Shown one piece after another: positions 18,976-26,535 of a stretch of 64,000 nucleotides of DNA. Both the position numbers and the translations under genes were made by a program. The stretch is from positions 42,331 through 106,330 of the forward strand of contig JACJNZ010000069.1 of NCBI GenBank assembly GCA_014695325.1. Reading direction: 5' to 3'. The notes beneath the pieces were generated by a model. The model was not told the origin of the DNA, made no database searches, and was given only the letters and a program-made list of their open reading frames with translations. Origin of the DNA: Cyanobacteria bacterium FACHB-502. Lineage in GTDB: Bacteria > Cyanobacteriota > Cyanobacteriia > Elainellales > Elainellaceae. The stretch's first letter is position 1, and each line of letters opens with the position of its first letter.

Positions 18976-19656
18976 TCAAAGCGAACTCATGACCTCGATC
19001 ACCTGGTCAGAAGTCGTAACGCTGCCAAAAAGACCGCCCTCTATTTTGACCATTTCGATCGCTGCCCAATGCAGCCGCTCATCGCTTTCTGCGCAGCAAT
19101 CCTCCAGCAGCAGGGTATCATAGCCGCGATCGCTCGCTTCTCTGAGGGTGGTATGTACACAGACGGCAGTTGTCACCCCGCAAAGAATCACGTTCCGAAT
19201 GCCTCGCTGCCGCAGCAAATGATCCAGATCAGTGGCATAGAACGCTCCGCTTCCTGGCTTATCGATAATCGGTTCTCCCGGTTGAGGACTCAGTTCGGGA
19301 ATAATATCCCAGCCTGTCTCGCCGCGAACCAGCAATCGTCCCATCGGACCTTCGCTGCCAATTGCAGCACCCGCTTTTTCGTTGCGCCAACGTTTTGTTG
19401 CAGGCAGATCCAGCAAATCCGATCGATGTCCTTCCCGGGTGAAAAAGACCGAAAACTGCTTTGCCCTTGCAGCGGCTAACAGGCGTTGAATTGGGGCAAT
19501 GGGGGCTTGGGTCAGAGAAATATCATATCCCTTTTTTGCCAGGTATCCGCCCGGACTGCAAAAATCTGCCTGCATATCAATCACGAGAATCGTAGTGTTG
19601 TGCGGCTGCAAATTGCCGTCATACGGAAAAGGATGAGGATCAGCCGGAATATACAT
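18976..19656 (-). CDS. biuH: Biuret hydrolase-like cysteine hydrolase (isochorismatase superfamily)
   Basis: A 226-residue isochorismatase-fold amidase. The start at 19656 (MYIPADPHPFPYDG) matches the biuret hydrolase N-terminus; an earlier in-frame start at 19734 adds 26 unlike residues. The catalytic triad is readable as Asp27 (VIDMQADFC), Lys133 (IIDKPGSGAF) and Cys166 (GVTTAVCVHTT). I recognise extended similarity to rhizobial biuret hydrolase in TREGHRSDL, RGETGWDIIPEL and LLLEDCCAESDERLHWAAI. The reaction would be biuret plus water to allophanate plus ammonia. It is the first gene of an operon with an SDR and a MetX-like hydrolase, divergent from the glutamine synthetase gene. Allophanate is also the expected product of the guanidine pathway next door. 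Substrate is inferred from family similarity. Confidence 0.85.
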   Translation of the reverse strand: MYIPADPHPFPYDGNLQPHNTTILVIDMQADFCSPGGYLAKKGYDISLTQAPIAPIQRLLAAARAKQFSVFFTREGHRSDLLDLPATKRWRNEKAGAAIGSEGPMGRLLVRGETGWDIIPELSPQPGEPIIDKPGSGAFYATDLDHLLRQRGIRNVILCGVTTAVCVHTTLREASDRGYDTLLLEDCCAESDERLHWAAIEMVKIEGGLFGSVTTSDQVIEVMSSL

Positions 19657-20127
19657 AATTGGGAAAGTCTTGATGAGACAAAGATAAGACAAACCAGTAC
19701 AAAATCTTTTAATTCTAAGCCGAGCCAGAATCAATATTTCGAGCTGTGATGAGGGAAGACGAGGAACAGAAGGACAGGAAGAATAATAGTTGTTTCAACG
19801 GTCATCATTCTCACTCTATGCAATGAGCATGATCGATGTAAACAAACTTAATTGATTCGGATTGACCGCGATCGATAACATTCCTTGTATATGTTGATAC
19901 AAAACTGTTCAACCCGACTCAATACACTACAAGGCTGTGCTGTGATCGTGCATCGGTGTTGAGGCCGCTCATTTTTTTGAAAATATCGTGCGGTTCAATT
20001 AAGAAATCCGTTAACCGATTGACTAAATATTGCGATACATTGCGATCGCCTTTTGCAAAAGTATCCAGAATAACCCAGTGAAAGTTTCTAAATTTTCTCT
20101 GCTCGTCTTCACCCTACCGCTTTTCTA
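19657..20127. other. Divergent regulatory region between biuret hydrolase and glutamine synthetase
   Basis: This 471-base divergent intergenic region holds one perfect NtcA promoter (annotated separately) and a leader of about 190 nt ahead of the glutamine synthetase gene. No glutamine or guanidine riboswitch consensus was recognised in that leader. The promoter for the biuret hydrolase operon is not obvious. Confidence 0.5.
19887..19928 (+). promoter_or_regulatory. NtcA-activated promoter of glutamine synthetase III
   Basis: GTA (19887-19889), eight bases, TAC (19898-19900) is a perfect NtcA box. TACACT (19923-19928) follows after exactly 22 nt as the TAN3T -10 element. Transcription would begin about 19935 on the plus strand, giving a leader of about 190 nt before glnT. 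Confidence 0.75.
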
Positions 20128-21489
20128 ATGGCTCAACTTTTATCTCCCGAACTGGAATCGCTCAAATCAACCCTGGAAGCGCAGGGAGTTAAATATGCAC
20201 TGGCAAGTTTTGTGGATATTCATGGTATGTGCAAAGCCAAAGCCGTGCCTCTGTCCCATTTCGGTCAAATGATGCGAGGTTCGGAACTGTTTACAGGAGC
20301 TGCGCTAGACGGTGTACCGCAGGATGTTAGCGATGAAGAAGTTGCAGCAATGCCTGATCCTGCCTCTGCCACAATCTTGCCCTGGAACTCGGAAATTGCT
20401 TGGTTTGCTAGCGATCTCTACCTGGAAGGAAAACCGTTTGAGGCGTGCTGCCGCAGTATTTTGAAAAGAGTGCTGGCACAAGCCGCAGAGATGGGCTTCG
20501 GCTTTAATTTGGGAATTGAAACGGAGTTCTTTATTCTCAAAGAAACAGCAGACGGTAAGCCAATTCCAATTAGCGATCGCGATGTGCTGCATAAACCCTG
20601 TTACGACGTGCAAGGGCTGCTAGACAACTATGCCTGGGTGACAGAAATTGTCGAGGCAATGAATCAGCTCGGCTGGGATGTGTATTCGTTTGACCACGAA
20701 GACGGCAACGGACAGTTTGAAACCGACTTCGCCTACACCGATGCCCTGACAATGGCGGATCGCTTCACGTTCTTCCGGCTGATGGTGAAGGAAATTGCTC
20801 GCAAACACGGCTTTTTTGCCACTTTTATGCCCAAACCTTTTGCCAACCGCACGGGCAGCGGCGCACACTATAATATGTCGCTGGCAGACCTGGAGACGGG
20901 CAAAAATCTGTTTGAGTCCGCAGACGATCCGCGTGGCTGTGGGTTATCGAAGCTGGGCTATCAGTTTATTGCGGGCGTCTTGCGTCATGCTCCGGCGATC
21001 TGTGCGACGATCGCTCCTACGGTCAACAGCTACAAACGCCTGATTGCCCGAGGCAGTATGTCGGGCTTTACCTGGGCACCCATTTACATTTGCTACGGCA
21101 ACAATAACCGGACGAACATGCTGCGAATTCCGCTGGGTGGCGGCAGGGTCGAGTGTCGTGCGGCAGATATCTCTACCAACCTGTATCTGGGGGCAGCGAT
21201 GATTTTGGCAGCCGGACTGGAAGGAATTCGCGAAGGACTCGACCCGGGTGAGCCGCACACCGAAAATATGTACAAGCAGTCCCTCGCAGACCTGCAAGAC
21301 ATGGGAATTCGCTTTTTGCCGCGCAACTTGGAAGAAGCGATCGCCGCCTTTGCCGCAGATCCTTTAAGCGAGCAGGTGATGGGGTCGCTGATGTACCGGA
21401 CGTATATCGACTTTAAATCGCAGGAATGGCAGGCGTATCACAACCACGTTTCCGACTGGGAGATTCAGCGGTATCTCAAGTTCTTCTAG
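20128..21489 (+). CDS. glnT: Type III glutamine synthetase (GlnT-like)
   Basis: A 453-residue glutamine synthetase of the rhizobial GSIII/GlnT type, distinct from the GlnA (about 470) and GlnN (about 720) forms of cyanobacteria. The beta-Grasp N-terminal domain includes FVDIHGMCKAKAVP. The catalytic domain shows GIETEFFIL (metal Glu), FDHEDGNGQFETDF, FMPKPFANRTGSGAHYNMS (ATP/metal His loop) and NRTNMLRIPLGGGRVECRAADISTNLYL (glutamate-binding Arg). It would make glutamine, or a gamma-glutamyl amide, from glutamate, an amine and ATP. It heads a cluster with an ABC importer and sits behind an NtcA promoter, so it may assimilate ammonium or an amine released from imported nitrogen compounds. Some GlnT-like enzymes act on alkylamines; the sequence does not decide this. 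Confidence 0.9.
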   Translation: MAQLLSPELESLKSTLEAQGVKYALASFVDIHGMCKAKAVPLSHFGQMMRGSELFTGAALDGVPQDVSDEEVAAMPDPASATILPWNSEIAWFASDLYLEGKPFEACCRSILKRVLAQAAEMGFGFNLGIETEFFILKETADGKPIPISDRDVLHKPCYDVQGLLDNYAWVTEIVEAMNQLGWDVYSFDHEDGNGQFETDFAYTDALTMADRFTFFRLMVKEIARKHGFFATFMPKPFANRTGSGAHYNMSLADLETGKNLFESADDPRGCGLSKLGYQFIAGVLRHAPAICATIAPTVNSYKRLIARGSMSGFTWAPIYICYGNNNRTNMLRIPLGGGRVECRAADISTNLYLGAAMILAAGLEGIREGLDPGEPHTENMYKQSLADLQDMGIRFLPRNLEEAIAAFAADPLSEQVMGSLMYRTYIDFKSQEWQAYHNHVSDWEIQRYLKFF

Positions 21490-21576
21490 TCAGGACGATT
21501 CTCCTCGTTGGGGGAATTGCTCATGGATTGCTCGTTTCATTGTTTATTTCATGAACTCAAGGAGGAAATACCGCGA

Positions 21577-22446
21577 GTGGCTCACTCTAGCACGACCGAA
21601 CCAGGCAGTCCTAATTTTGCTCCGCTCCCGTCAAACAAGCGCTACCTGAAGCCGTCTGTATTCTGGAGTATCCGTCAGGGATTTCCTCGCTGGCTTTCAC
21701 TGACGGTCGGGGCGTTATCGCTCCTGATTCCGTTTATTGCCTGGACGATCGTGAGCTATGCTGGCGTGGTTTCCCCGATGTTTTTACCGACTCCCACGGC
21801 AGTGCTTCAGGCAGGGCTGCAAATGCTGACTGAAAATAACCTGTTGCTTGATATTGGGGTGAGCAGTGCCAGAGTGGCGGGCGGCTTTCTGCTGGCAGCT
21901 CTAATTGGAGTGCCGATCGGATGGGCAATGGGTGCGTTTCACAGTATGGATAGCCTGTTTGCGCCGATCGTTGGAACGGTGCGCTATATGCCCGTTACGG
22001 CGTTTGTGCCGCTGATCGTCATCTGGGTAGGACTGGGCGAAGAATCAAAGATTCTTATCATCTTTTTGGGCGTGGTTCTTTACAACGCGATGATGGTGGC
22101 GGACGCGGTAAAGTTTATTCCCAATGAAATGATCAATGTTGCCTATACGCTGGGTGCGACTCGTCGAGATGTGTTTTTTAAGGTGATTCTGCCTGCCACG
22201 TTCCCCAGTGTGCTGGATACATTGCGCGTCAACATTTCCGGTGCGTGGAACTTTCTGGTCATTGCCGAACTACTGGCAGCTCAAAGCGGTTTAGGGTTCA
22301 GAATTATTCAGGCCCAGCGATTTCTACAAACCGAAAAGGTGCTGTTTTGTATTGCGGTGATTGGCTTGATTGGGTTGATCATTGACTATGGCTTGAAGTG
22401 GCTTTCGGCAAAACTCACCCCTTGGGCAGACCAAATTCGCAGCTAG
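21577..22446 (+). CDS. ABC importer permease (SsuC/TauC/NrtB family)
   Basis: An integral membrane permease of 289 residues if translation starts at the GTG at 21577, which follows a strong AAGGAGG (21559-21565) at 11 nt. In-frame TTG (21508) and ATG (21523) starts upstream lack such a site. About six hydrophobic segments are seen from SLTVGALSLLIPFIAWTIV onwards. The EAA-type cytoplasmic loop reads AYTLGATRRDVFFKVILPATFPSVL. The family imports nitrate, sulfonates, taurine or related nitrogen compounds; ykkC-linked members are thought to import guanidine. It lies 87 nt after glnT and is probably co-transcribed. Confidence 0.9.
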   Translation: MAHSSTTEPGSPNFAPLPSNKRYLKPSVFWSIRQGFPRWLSLTVGALSLLIPFIAWTIVSYAGVVSPMFLPTPTAVLQAGLQMLTENNLLLDIGVSSARVAGGFLLAALIGVPIGWAMGAFHSMDSLFAPIVGTVRYMPVTAFVPLIVIWVGLGEESKILIIFLGVVLYNAMMVADAVKFIPNEMINVAYTLGATRRDVFFKVILPATFPSVLDTLRVNISGAWNFLVIAELLAAQSGLGFRIIQAQRFLQTEKVLFCIAVIGLIGLIIDYGLKWLSAKLTPWADQIRS

Positions 22447-22497
22447 ACCCCATTCAGGCGGATCCTGCTCACTATTTAGGCAGATTGCGCGGAAATT

Positions 22498-22511
22498 GTA
22501 TTTTGATTTAC
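22498..22511 (+). promoter_or_regulatory. NtcA box upstream of ABC ATPase
   Basis: GTA (22498-22500), eight bases, TAC (22509-22511) is a third perfect NtcA consensus in the cluster. A canonical -10 at 22 nt is not clear; the nearest candidate is TATTTA at 22532. It may drive the ATPase and binding-protein genes independently of glnT. Confidence 0.55.
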
Positions 22512-22642
22512 ATATTGCGGGGTGTGAATCATATTTAACTGATGATTGGCAACACGCTTAAAATCTTGCATTCACCCATTCTCTTTGCTTAGCAATAATT
22601 TTGTTTGACCAATGTTTGACGAACAGCTCAGGACACCCAGAT

Positions 22643-23485
22643 ATGCTTGATACCCGCTTCGGTCATCAGCCACGAGAATTGAATACTGCGGATGGGAGTT
22701 CCGAAAGCATTGCAGTTCAGCCCAAAATGGAAATTCGATCGCTCTCCAAGCAGTTCTCGATGCGGGGCGACCAGCCGTTAACCGTTCTTCAGGACATTAA
22801 CCTGAAACTTTATCCTAGAGAGTTTATCTGTCTGGTGGGTGCATCGGGCTGCGGGAAGTCAACGCTGCTGAATATTGCCGCAGGGCTTGCCACTCCCTCG
22901 ACTGGACAGGTGTTAGTGGATGGGGAAGATGTAACTGGGCTGCCCGGTTCCGATCGCGGTATGGTGTTTCAGGGCTACACGCTGTATCCCTGGCGAACGG
23001 TCGCTCAAAACGTTGCCTTCGGGTTGCAGCTTCGCAAGTTGCCCAAGGTTGAGCAAAAAGAGCGAGTGTCCTACTTTCTGGATGTCGTGGGGCTAACCCA
23101 GTTTGCCAATGCCTACCCTAAACAGCTTTCTGGCGGTATGAAGCAACGGGTGGCGATCGCCCGTGCCCTGGCAAATGAGCCGTCGGTTTTGTTAATGGAT
23201 GAACCATTTGGCGCACTCGATGCCCAGACCAAAGAGCAGATGCAGCAATTTTTGCTCGACGTTTGGGAAAAGACGCACGTCACGGTTTTGATGATTACCC
23301 ACGATATCGAAGAAGCAATTTTTCTGGCACAGCGCGTCTATGTAATGGGGGCGCGTCCGGGACGGCTCAAGCAGGTGATAGAAACGCATCTACCGGAGCA
23401 TCACGATCTGGAGGTTAAGCTTTCGCCAGAATTCATCAGCATCAAACGAGAGATTATCCGCCTGCTACATGAGGCTGAACCCTAA
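22643..23485 (+). CDS. ABC importer ATPase (SsuB/TauB/NrtD family)
   Basis: A 280-residue ATP-binding subunit from the ATG at 22643, which has AGGA nearby; a TTG 42 nt upstream is also in frame. Motifs: Walker A GASGCGKST, Q-loop MVFQGYTLYPW, signature LSGGMKQRVAIARAL, Walker B VLLMDEP, D-loop GALDAQT and H-loop MITHDIEEA. The first 30 or so residues before KMEIRSLSKQF are not conserved in the family. It is the partner of the permease at 21577 and the binding protein at 23623. The sequence does not reveal the substrate. Confidence 0.9.
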   Translation: MLDTRFGHQPRELNTADGSSESIAVQPKMEIRSLSKQFSMRGDQPLTVLQDINLKLYPREFICLVGASGCGKSTLLNIAAGLATPSTGQVLVDGEDVTGLPGSDRGMVFQGYTLYPWRTVAQNVAFGLQLRKLPKVEQKERVSYFLDVVGLTQFANAYPKQLSGGMKQRVAIARALANEPSVLLMDEPFGALDAQTKEQMQQFLLDVWEKTHVTVLMITHDIEEAIFLAQRVYVMGARPGRLKQVIETHLPEHHDLEVKLSPEFISIKREIIRLLHEAEP

Positions 23486-23622
23486 CCTGCGATCGCAGAT
23501 TGCACGCCGTAATCTTCGCTGCACTGTTATCGTGCAAGCCTTCGGGCAAAGCGTTGATTTCTGTTTCAAGTCGTTTTGGTTAAGTTTATTCGTCGATCGC
23601 ATTAAAGGAATATCGGAGAGTT

Positions 23623-24639
23623 ATGAATCGGACTACCGCTTTACTCAATCGTCGTCGTGCGCTCATGCTGATGGGGGGCTTGGCAGGCGGGTTGGCGTTA
23701 CATGGCTGTACCCAGGGCAATGCTGGCTCTTCGTCTAATGCGGCATCTCAGACCATCACCTCTGGGGTAAATCCCTGGCCCGGCTTTTCAGGACATTTTG
23801 TCGCACTGCAAAAAGGTTTCTTCAAGGAAGAGGGGCTAAATGTTCAAGAAGCTTTCTTTCAAAGTAACAGTGATGAAATAACCGCTTTCCTGGCAGGAAA
23901 ACTGGATGTTGCCTGGCTCACGTCAGGGGATGTACTGCAATGTATTGAGAAAGATCCAACAATCCGCATGATTTATGTGGTGGATTATTCCAATGGCTCA
24001 GATGGCATCATCGGGCGCAATATCAAGTCTCCGGCTGACCTGAAAGGCAAAACTGTTGCTCGCGAAAACATTCTTTTTCAAAATGTGCTGCTGCAAGCTT
24101 ATTTAGCTAAGGGTGGTTTAACCGAGGCAGATATCACCCTTAGGGATATGACCGCGGCCGATGCAGCCACTGCATTTGCGTCTAGACAGGTTGATGCGGC
24201 AGTCACTTTTGAGCCGTGGTTAACAAAATCAGCCAAGGACGGGGGCGGAGAAGTGATTTTCAGCAGTAAAGATACTAACTTGATTGCTGATGTCATTGCG
24301 ACTCGTCAGCCGATGATTGAAACACGCAAAGCAGATTTGCAGGCTTATTTGCGGGCGGTTGATAAAGCGGTGAAGCTGGTCAATGCCAGTGACGCAGAGG
24401 CGATCAAAATTACGGCAGACAAACTTGGAGTTTCTGAAGCAGAAGCCAAATCCCAGATTGCCGGGGTAAAAATCTTTGATATTGCCATGAACAAATCCAT
24501 CGGCTTCAATGCCAATAGTCCTAACAATGTGATGAAAAACTTCGAGCTCAACCTGAAAGAAGGTGCCCGAATGAAAGTTATTTCCGATGGTATGCAGATT
24601 GATAAACTTTACGATGATTCAATTCTGATGTCTCTGTAG
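23623..24639 (+). CDS. ABC importer substrate-binding lipoprotein (NMT1/SsuA-like)
   Basis: A 338-residue periplasmic binding protein. It has a basic N-terminus with RRRALMLMGG, then a lipobox ending LHGC near 29, so the mature protein is probably a lipoprotein. The body has the NMT1/THI5-like pattern: GVNPWPGFSGHFVALQKGFFKEEGLNV, LAGKLDVAWLTSGDVL, DLKGKTVARE and AVTFEPWLTKSA. The ribosome site GGAG lies 7 nt before the ATG. Order glnT, permease, ATPase, binding protein, all plus strand. In guanidine or other poor-nitrogen regulons this class supplies uptake. Guanidine, biuret or a related amide are candidates by context only. Confidence 0.88.
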   Translation: MNRTTALLNRRRALMLMGGLAGGLALHGCTQGNAGSSSNAASQTITSGVNPWPGFSGHFVALQKGFFKEEGLNVQEAFFQSNSDEITAFLAGKLDVAWLTSGDVLQCIEKDPTIRMIYVVDYSNGSDGIIGRNIKSPADLKGKTVARENILFQNVLLQAYLAKGGLTEADITLRDMTAADAATAFASRQVDAAVTFEPWLTKSAKDGGGEVIFSSKDTNLIADVIATRQPMIETRKADLQAYLRAVDKAVKLVNASDAEAIKITADKLGVSEAEAKSQIAGVKIFDIAMNKSIGFNANSPNNVMKNFELNLKEGARMKVISDGMQIDKLYDDSILMSL

Positions 24640-24862
24640 GGTCAAGGAAGCAGCCAGGAGATCAAGAATTGTGGGAGATCAAGAATTGCGGTTATGTCGC
24701 ACAGAGTTTGTAGTAACCAGTAATTTGCATCGTTTGCGTTGTTGTAAGGTCTGGATCAACGCAGCAAGATGACTCCCACGATCGCTTCCGCTATAAATCC
24801 ATCTGCCGATTCATCTCATCCCCACTGTTGCAATGCTAGGGTCGAGCAAGGAGGGGAAGGGG

Positions 24863-25582
24863 ATGACTTCGTTCCGACTGACACGACGACGATTTCTGCA
24901 AGCAGCGGGAGGAGCAGGCCTCCTGACGGTTTTAGGCTGCAATGGGCAGGAGCAAAACATGGTGACGCTTTACACCTTTGGCGATTCGATTCTAGATTGT
25001 GGACGGTACAACGAGTATGGCGTCCATCCGGGGCAACTGTTAGTACAGAACGATAACCGTCTCTTTGCTGAATTTGAGGGACAGGATCTCGCCTCGATCG
25101 GATCTGCCCGCTTAGAACACCGTGCTCGTGATGGCGCAACGGTTGAAGGTTTACCTGCTCAAATCAAGGGATTGCAGGTTCAGGGAAAGTCAATTGCGCT
25201 GATCACGGTAGGCGGCAACGATCTGCTGCGGGGGCTGATCGCCGATACGGGTGCAGGAATTGCAGGCTTTGCCAGTGCCCTCGACGCTTTTGTACAGCAG
25301 TTGCCCATCCGTCCGGTTTTGCTGGGTAGCGTCTATGATCCCACCCTGGGAGATGACCGTCGCAATTTCGTAGGGGTTGAGCCAGCGATCGCCCGTAACA
25401 ATCTTGGGCGAATGAATACCGCCATTCAAGACATTGCCGATCGCTATGGGCAATTTGTCGATCTGCATGCTCATTTCCTGAAAGGCGATCCTTCCTGGTT
25501 CACTGCAACGATCGAACCCAGTTTGCGAGGAGCATCTGAAGTACGGCGCGCTTTCCTTCCTTATGTGATGCAACTAGTGTGA
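24863..25582 (+). CDS. SGNH/GDSL-type hydrolase, secreted (Tat-like signal, lipobox)
   Basis: A 239-residue protein from the ATG at 24863, which has AAGGAGG upstream (an in-frame ATG at 24833 adds ten residues). The N-terminus MTSFRLTRRRFLQAAGGAG resembles a Tat signal, followed by VLGC as a possible lipobox. SGNH block I is FGDSILD, a Gly-containing block follows, and block III is VGGNDLL. The usual C-terminal DxxH is not evident; instead DLHAHFLKGDPSW and EPSLRGASEVRR occur, so the catalytic His may be in the DLHAHF stretch. The likely activity is an extracytoplasmic esterase or lipase. It is separated from the ABC cluster by about 220 nt containing a short direct repeat, GGAGATCAAGAATTG. 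Confidence 0.8.
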   Translation: MTSFRLTRRRFLQAAGGAGLLTVLGCNGQEQNMVTLYTFGDSILDCGRYNEYGVHPGQLLVQNDNRLFAEFEGQDLASIGSARLEHRARDGATVEGLPAQIKGLQVQGKSIALITVGGNDLLRGLIADTGAGIAGFASALDAFVQQLPIRPVLLGSVYDPTLGDDRRNFVGVEPAIARNNLGRMNTAIQDIADRYGQFVDLHAHFLKGDPSWFTATIEPSLRGASEVRRAFLPYVMQLV

Positions 25583-25770
25583 TGCACCTAACGCCAAAAG
25601 TGTAATTTTTTGTGTTCCTTGCATCGATTGAGATCTGTGGGATACCAAAACCTGATCGCGCCGACAGTAGATTTCCCGGCTAGCCTTTTGTCACTTTTCA
25701 TCATTGCAGTTCGGCGACCTCGTGCGCTTGGGTAAAAAAGGCTTTTGCTGCTGCCCTATTTTGCTTTTCA

Positions 25771-25914
25771 GGCGTTGCTGAATCGGGATATGAAGGGTGC
25801 AAATTCAGCTTCTGTATCGCCCCCTAAATCCCCCAATGCTGAGGGACTTTGAATTCTGGTTCCCCCAAAGTTGGGGGGCTAGGGGGGCGTATCATACGCT
25901 TATTCAGCAACGCC
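25771..25914. mobile_element. MITE with 13-bp terminal inverted repeats and 8-bp target duplication
   Basis: A 144-bp non-coding element. It begins GGCGTTGCTGAAT (25771-25783) and ends with the exact complement ATTCAGCAACGCC (25902-25914). GCTTTTCA flanks it directly on both sides (25763-25770 and 25915-25922) as an 8-bp target duplication. The centre carries a C-run/G-run hairpin (CCCCCTAAATCCCCC with AGTTGGGGGGCTAGGGGGGC). There is no transposase inside, so it must have been moved in trans by an unseen IS with the same ends. The intact duplication suggests a fairly recent insertion. Confidence 0.88.
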
Positions 25915-26059
25915 GCTTTTCACTCAGCCTCACAAAGTTGAGTACCGAGTTCTGCAAGTTCGATGTTTTAAGCGTACGGATTGGATTAGCGTTAGAGCAG
26001 CACTGGGTGTCAAGGCGAAGATGAATGCTTTAGGATAGAGGCTATAACAATAAAACTTC

Positions 26060-26408
26060 ATGGATACGGTGAATCCGAACGGTTAAGGCAATCTCTTCCC
26101 CTTCTAAACTGGTTGTGGCTGGCTTTCATGCATTCTCAGAACCATTGCGCGTCAAAATCGTGGAGCTGCTGCGGGAGAATGAGCTTTGCGTTTGCGACCT
26201 TTGTGAGGTGCTGGACGTGGCTTAATCGAAGCTGTCGTTTCATCTCAAGACTCTGAAGGATGCAAGCTTAGCGCGACCGCGCCAGGAAGGACGCTGGATC
26301 TACTACAGTTTGAATGTGCCACAATTTGTTGTCCTGGAGCAATACCTCTTGGAGTTTCGCCGCTACAGCCTAATGCTGCCTGCCTGTCCTTGTACCGATA
26401 AGGATTAG
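26060..26408 (+). pseudogene. arsR: Broken ArsR-family repressor
   Basis: The conceptual product is a complete ArsR: GFHAFSEPLRVKIVELL, the metalloid-binding cysteines in ENELCVCDLCEVL, then SKLSFHLKTLKDASL, QEGRWIYYSLN and a C-terminal CPCTDKD. Two lesions break it. A frameshift near 26079 separates the start ATGGATACGGTG from the body. An in-frame TAA replaces the expected Gln codon in DVA-stop-SKLSFHL, right in the recognition helix. It lies immediately upstream of the GAPDH-arsJ genes and just after the MITE, so it was probably the original local repressor. The second ArsR at 30951 may now regulate the whole island. Confidence 0.85.
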
Positions 26409-26483
26409 GACACTCAATTCATTTGTTCAATTCATTTGTGTGAAGTGCTATATAAAGTGCATTGGTGCCATTTTCTAGCATCC

Positions 26484-26499
26484 ATCAATAAAAATTGAT
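26484..26499. promoter_or_regulatory. Candidate ArsR operator upstream of GAPDH-arsJ
   Basis: ATCAAT-AAAA-ATTGAT is a perfect 6-bp inverted repeat 37 nt before the GAPDH start. A further CATCAATATAAGT half-site follows at 26508. The TCAAT half-site recurs at the other two ars promoters in this island, which suggests a common repressor. Confidence 0.6.
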
Positions 26500-26535
26500 A
26501 GACTACTCATCAATATAAGTTTAGATGGAGGAGCG

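Noticed and set aside
19930..20127. Riboswitch in the long glnT leader
   Set aside because: No glutamine-riboswitch or guanidine consensus blocks and no clear terminator or sequestering hairpin seen by eye.
25583..25770. Possible small gene between the GDSL hydrolase and the MITE
   Set aside because: No frame longer than about 40 codons with a ribosome site or recognisable residues.
26160..26230. Selenocysteine or programmed recoding at the TAA in the first arsR
   Set aside because: TAA is not a recoding codon in bacteria, the expected residue is Gln (CAA), and a second frameshift exists, so decay is the simpler reading.
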